Below are positions 12,458 through 14,639 of a stretch of DNA of 14,639 bases, piece by piece; positions within the stretch are counted from its first letter, which is position 1; every line of letters begins with the position of its first letter. The stretch comes from Candidatus Fermentithermobacillaceae bacterium UBA3951 (GTDB taxonomy: Bacteria; Bacillota; Sulfobacillia; Fermentithermobacillales; Fermentithermobacillaceae): positions 1-14,639 of the forward strand of contig DGDN01000037.1 in assembly GCA_002385465.1 (NCBI GenBank), given 5' to 3'. The translations under genes and the position numbers were made by a program. The notes below the pieces were generated by a model, which did no database searches, was not told the origin of the DNA, and worked only from the letters and a program-made list of their open reading frames with translations.

Positions 12458-13957
12458 GTGTCAAACCAATTGCTCTCTTGTAACGGACAAAGCCCCGACA
12501 GAAAGCCGGTCTTGGACAAACTGGTAAGTGGAGAGGTAGTTACGGCCTGCGAGGCCTACGACAATCTCCGGTTCTTCTGTGACGAAGGGAGAGGCAGATT
12601 TGGCGGTTCGCCGGGTGAGGTGGTCGTGAGGGATTATCTCCTCCAAAAGCTCAAAGAATACGGCCTCGAGAACGTTCACACCGAGGAATACTCGTATACC
12701 GGATGGGTGAGAGGGCCTGCAGCTTTGAAGGTTACCGGCGTGAGTCAGCCGGCCGTTTCAGATGAAGCAGGTGTTTCGCCGGCCCCTTCACGGGGAAGCA
12801 ATGGAGCGGAACGCGAATTCCCCTGTTTCAGCCTCCCTCACAGCCCTGCGGGAGACGTGGAGGCAGAGGTGGTCTTTATAGGACCCGGCGGCCCGCGCGA
12901 ATTTGAGGAGGCAGGGGATATAAGGGGCAAGGCCGTCATAGTCACCAACGAACCTTCGCCGGGGCTGGGCAGGATGCTCCACCGCTCCGAGAAGTACGGC
13001 AGGGCCGTAAAGGCGGGAGCTGCTGCGTTCATTTATATGAGGATGGGCCCCATGCTGGCCGAAACGGGTACCGTGAGGCACAACGAGACGGGCGCCATAC
13101 CCGCAGTGAGCATAACCAGGGAAGCGGGGATGGAGATGCGGAGGCTCATGGAGCGCGGGCCGGTGAGGATCAGGGTGACTACTACCGATAAGGCCAAACC
13201 GCTTACTGGCTGGAACATCATTGGAGAGATCCCCGGAGCCTCTTCGCCCGAAAAGATCATCCTTGTCGGCGCCCATATGGACGGGCACGATATCTCTCAA
13301 GCAGCCGCGGACAACGGTGGTGGCTCGGCAGTCATCCTCGAGGCAGCGCGGGCCTTGGCGAAGCACAGGGACCTTGTGCCCAAGACCGTGCGGTTTGTAT
13401 GGTTTACCGGCGAGGAAATAGGGCTCTTGGGCTCAAACTCCTACGCTCAGGCGCACGCAGGTGAGGCCGAGGCAATCGAGTTCGTGTTCAACTGCGATGT
13501 CGCCGGTGGGGGAGGTACTCCGGGCATCGCGACAATGGGCTTTGAAGAGACGAGAAAGCGCTTCCTGAAATACTCAGGCGAACTGGGTATGCCTTTCCGC
13601 GTTGGAGCGGGAGTTATGCCTTACTCCGACATGTACCCGTTCCATCTCCTGGGTATCCCCAGTATAAGTTTCAGTTCGTCTGCGCCGGATGGGAGCTGGA
13701 ACTTCATCCACACCGCCGCGGATACGTTCGACAAGATGACTCCGAGAGGTCTAATGCTGGATTCACTTGTCGTGGCCAGGCTACTTGCGCGTCTCTTGTA
13801 TGACCCGGCGATTCCGCACAAGACTCCGGAAGAGACAGCCGCGTCTATTGCTCATTTGCGAGAAGTGTTCGAGTTTGAGGGCCGGCTACCTAATGGGGCG
13901 AGCAAAGGATTGGGCCCGGCGCGTGTGTCTATGCCCACTTCGGACTCAGGCCGGTAG
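12458..13957 (+). CDS. M28-family zinc aminopeptidase with PA-like insert
   Basis: A 499-residue metallopeptidase that would remove N-terminal residues from peptides using two zinc ions. From GTG 12458: residues 18-95 lead into the fold (LRFFCDEGRGRFGGSPGE), about 130-240 form a PA-like insert (AVIVTNEPSPG, GAAAFIYMRMGP, IPAVSITREAG), and 250-450 are the catalytic domain. The expected M28 residues are all seen: His273 in VGAHMDGHD, Asp285 in AADNGGGS, general base Glu319 and ligand Glu320 in WFTGEEIGLLGS, Asp347 in FNCDVAGG and His418 in WNFIHTAADT. There is no signal peptide, so it is probably cytoplasmic, unlike many M28 enzymes. I choose the GTG because GAGAGGGAGAG sits just upstream; ATG 12407 would add 17 residues and has a weaker site. 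The exact specificity is unknown. Confidence 0.9.
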   Translation: MSNQLLSCNGQSPDRKPVLDKLVSGEVVTACEAYDNLRFFCDEGRGRFGGSPGEVVVRDYLLQKLKEYGLENVHTEEYSYTGWVRGPAALKVTGVSQPAVSDEAGVSPAPSRGSNGAEREFPCFSLPHSPAGDVEAEVVFIGPGGPREFEEAGDIRGKAVIVTNEPSPGLGRMLHRSEKYGRAVKAGAAAFIYMRMGPMLAETGTVRHNETGAIPAVSITREAGMEMRRLMERGPVRIRVTTTDKAKPLTGWNIIGEIPGASSPEKIILVGAHMDGHDISQAAADNGGGSAVILEAARALAKHRDLVPKTVRFVWFTGEEIGLLGSNSYAQAHAGEAEAIEFVFNCDVAGGGGTPGIATMGFEETRKRFLKYSGELGMPFRVGAGVMPYSDMYPFHLLGIPSISFSSSAPDGSWNFIHTAADTFDKMTPRGLMLDSLVVARLLARLLYDPAIPHKTPEETAASIAHLREVFEFEGRLPNGASKGLGPARVSMPTSDSGR

Positions 13958-14055
13958 AAGCAGGGCCTGTTCCTAGACGGAATGAGAAGGAGGACCAACC
14001 GAGGCTCCCGCGGGTGAGATGAGTTTCGGTCGGTGGACTCACGCTTGGGTGCGAT
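13958..14055 (+). other. Short gap with an orphan ribosome binding site
   Basis: AAGGAGG at 13987-13993 is a near-perfect ribosome binding site, but no start codon follows at a useful distance in a frame that goes anywhere. It may be left from a gene, perhaps the original start region of the damaged glycosyltransferase. Confidence 0.3.
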
Positions 14056-14517
14056 ATGTTGAAATCCGCGAAGGGGGGGCATCGTCTGCAGCGGGTTCGG
14101 GTACTCCACGTCTTGGCCGGATTGGACAGGGGCGGGGCCGAGTCGATGGTCATGAACGTATACAGGTCCATCGACAGGCAGCGACTGCAATTCGATTTTG
14201 TGCTGCCTTCGCTCTATGAGGGACTGGGCGTTGCAGTAGTGGAGGCACAAGCGGCCGGCCTTCGCTGTGTTGTGGCTGAGGTGGTTCCAGAAGAAGCAAG
14301 ACTAACCGATCTCGTCGAAGTCGTGCCTTTGGCGGCACCTGACCATGTGTGGGCTGCAGAGATTCTGAAGTGGTCCGGTGGATATGACCGGTCCAGCAAC
14401 TTGTAGTCAATTGCCGCGCAGGGCTATGATGTCGGGCAATCGGCCCGCAGGTTGGAGGAGTTCTACTTAGAGGAGTTCCACCTACAGGAAGAGAGAAACA
14501 AAGACATCCGTATTTGA
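14056..14517 (+). pseudogene. Glycosyltransferase family 4, internally deleted and stopped
   Basis: A wrecked capsule or exopolysaccharide-type glycosyltransferase. The first 50 residues match the N-terminus of the GT4 family (VRVLHVLAGLDRGGAESMVMNVYRSIDRQRLQFDFVL). The next residue already belongs to the C-terminal donor-binding domain (PSLYEGLGVAVVEAQAAGL, with the E-x7-E pair Glu55/Glu63). About 200-250 residues normally found between them are absent, and the frame is kept across the joint near 14206. After residue 116 a TAG (14404-14406) stops translation, yet the same frame continues with IAAQGYDVGQSARRLEEFYLEE, which looks like the proper C-terminal end of such enzymes, to TGA at 14515-14517. 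So there are two independent lesions. No ribosome binding site precedes ATG 14056. Activity is not expected, because the acceptor half and most of the active site are gone. Confidence 0.82.
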
Positions 14518-14563
14518 GAGGCTTGCCTCATACTGCTATTGCTATTCTCCGCTTGGCCCTCGG

Positions 14564-14637
14564 CTACCGGCAAAAAGTCCTGAATGACCATTACCTACAT
14601 CTTCTGCACCTAAGTCTGGACTACCAGCAGAAAATCC
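14564..14637. repeat. Two diverged direct repeats at the right edge
   Basis: CTACCGGCAAAAAGTCC at 14564-14580 and CTACCAGCAGAAAATCC at 14621-14637 differ at four of 17 positions, all transitions, and start 57 bases apart. The second copy is close to the window end, so more copies may follow. The rest of 14518-14639 shows no gene. Confidence 0.5.
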
Positions 14638-14639
14638 CG

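Noticed and set aside
12788..13366. 192-codon minus-strand frame opposite the peptidase
   Set aside because: Overlaps the zinc-binding region of an unambiguous M28 gene; a shadow.
13852..14250. 132-codon minus-strand frame between the peptidase and glycosyltransferase
   Set aside because: No family resemblance or start signal, and it overlaps both recognised plus-strand coding remnants.

Overview
The window most likely comes from a moderately GC-rich Gram-positive bacterium of the Bacillota, probably a clostridial or thermophilic relative. The evidence is a cell-surface protein with three C-terminal SLH domains, strong AGGAGG-type ribosome binding sites, GTG and TTG starts, a YkwD-type CAP protein, a UPF0316 protein, and the gene order rph, rdgB (ysnA), yfcE (ysnB) known from Bacillus subtilis. 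Genus and species cannot be read from the sequence alone.

Layout. (1) 1-717, minus strand: the N-terminal part of a lipoprotein that looks like a beta-propeller, running off the left edge. (2) 718-1225: a long non-coding stretch with inverted repeats and three copies of a 22-24 base direct repeat, ending in the ssrA promoter. (3) 1226-1573: a complete one-piece tmRNA encoding the tag GKQLTANNSYALAA. (4) 1808-2425: a secreted CAP-domain protein, followed by a hairpin-rich stretch. (5) 2661-5649: a compact co-directional operon of a MarR regulator, a UPF0316 membrane protein, RNase PH (TTG start), XTP/dITP diphosphatase and a YfcE-type phosphoesterase. (6) 5650-5971: intergenic, with a promoter-like TATAAT, an inverted repeat and a strong terminator. 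(7) 5972-7711: a soluble orphan histidine kinase (MEDS, PAS, HisKA, HATPase), then a terminator. (8) 7904-10597: an 897-residue SLH-anchored surface protein with two families of internal repeats, then a terminator. (9) 10693-12177, minus strand: a polytopic transporter of unknown substrate. (10) 12458-13957: an M28-type zinc aminopeptidase with a PA-like insert. (11) 14056-14517: the wreck of a family 4 glycosyltransferase, with its middle deleted and an in-frame amber stop. (12) 14518-14639: two diverged copies of a short direct repeat.

How they fit. The rph-rdgB-yfcE block is RNA maturation, nucleotide-pool cleaning and phosphodiester housekeeping, here placed behind a MarR regulator and a UPF0316 protein. 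The lipoprotein, CAP protein and SLH protein all point to the cell envelope. The kinase has no response regulator beside it. The transporter and peptidase genes diverge from a shared 280-base regulatory region with its own repeats.

I found no CRISPR array, intact insertion sequence, phage gene, toxin-antitoxin pair or recognisable defence system. The less explained signals are the repeats upstream of ssrA, the repeats upstream of the transporter promoter, the tandem module of the surface protein, and the collapsed glycosyltransferase. None amounts by itself to a demonstrated new system.
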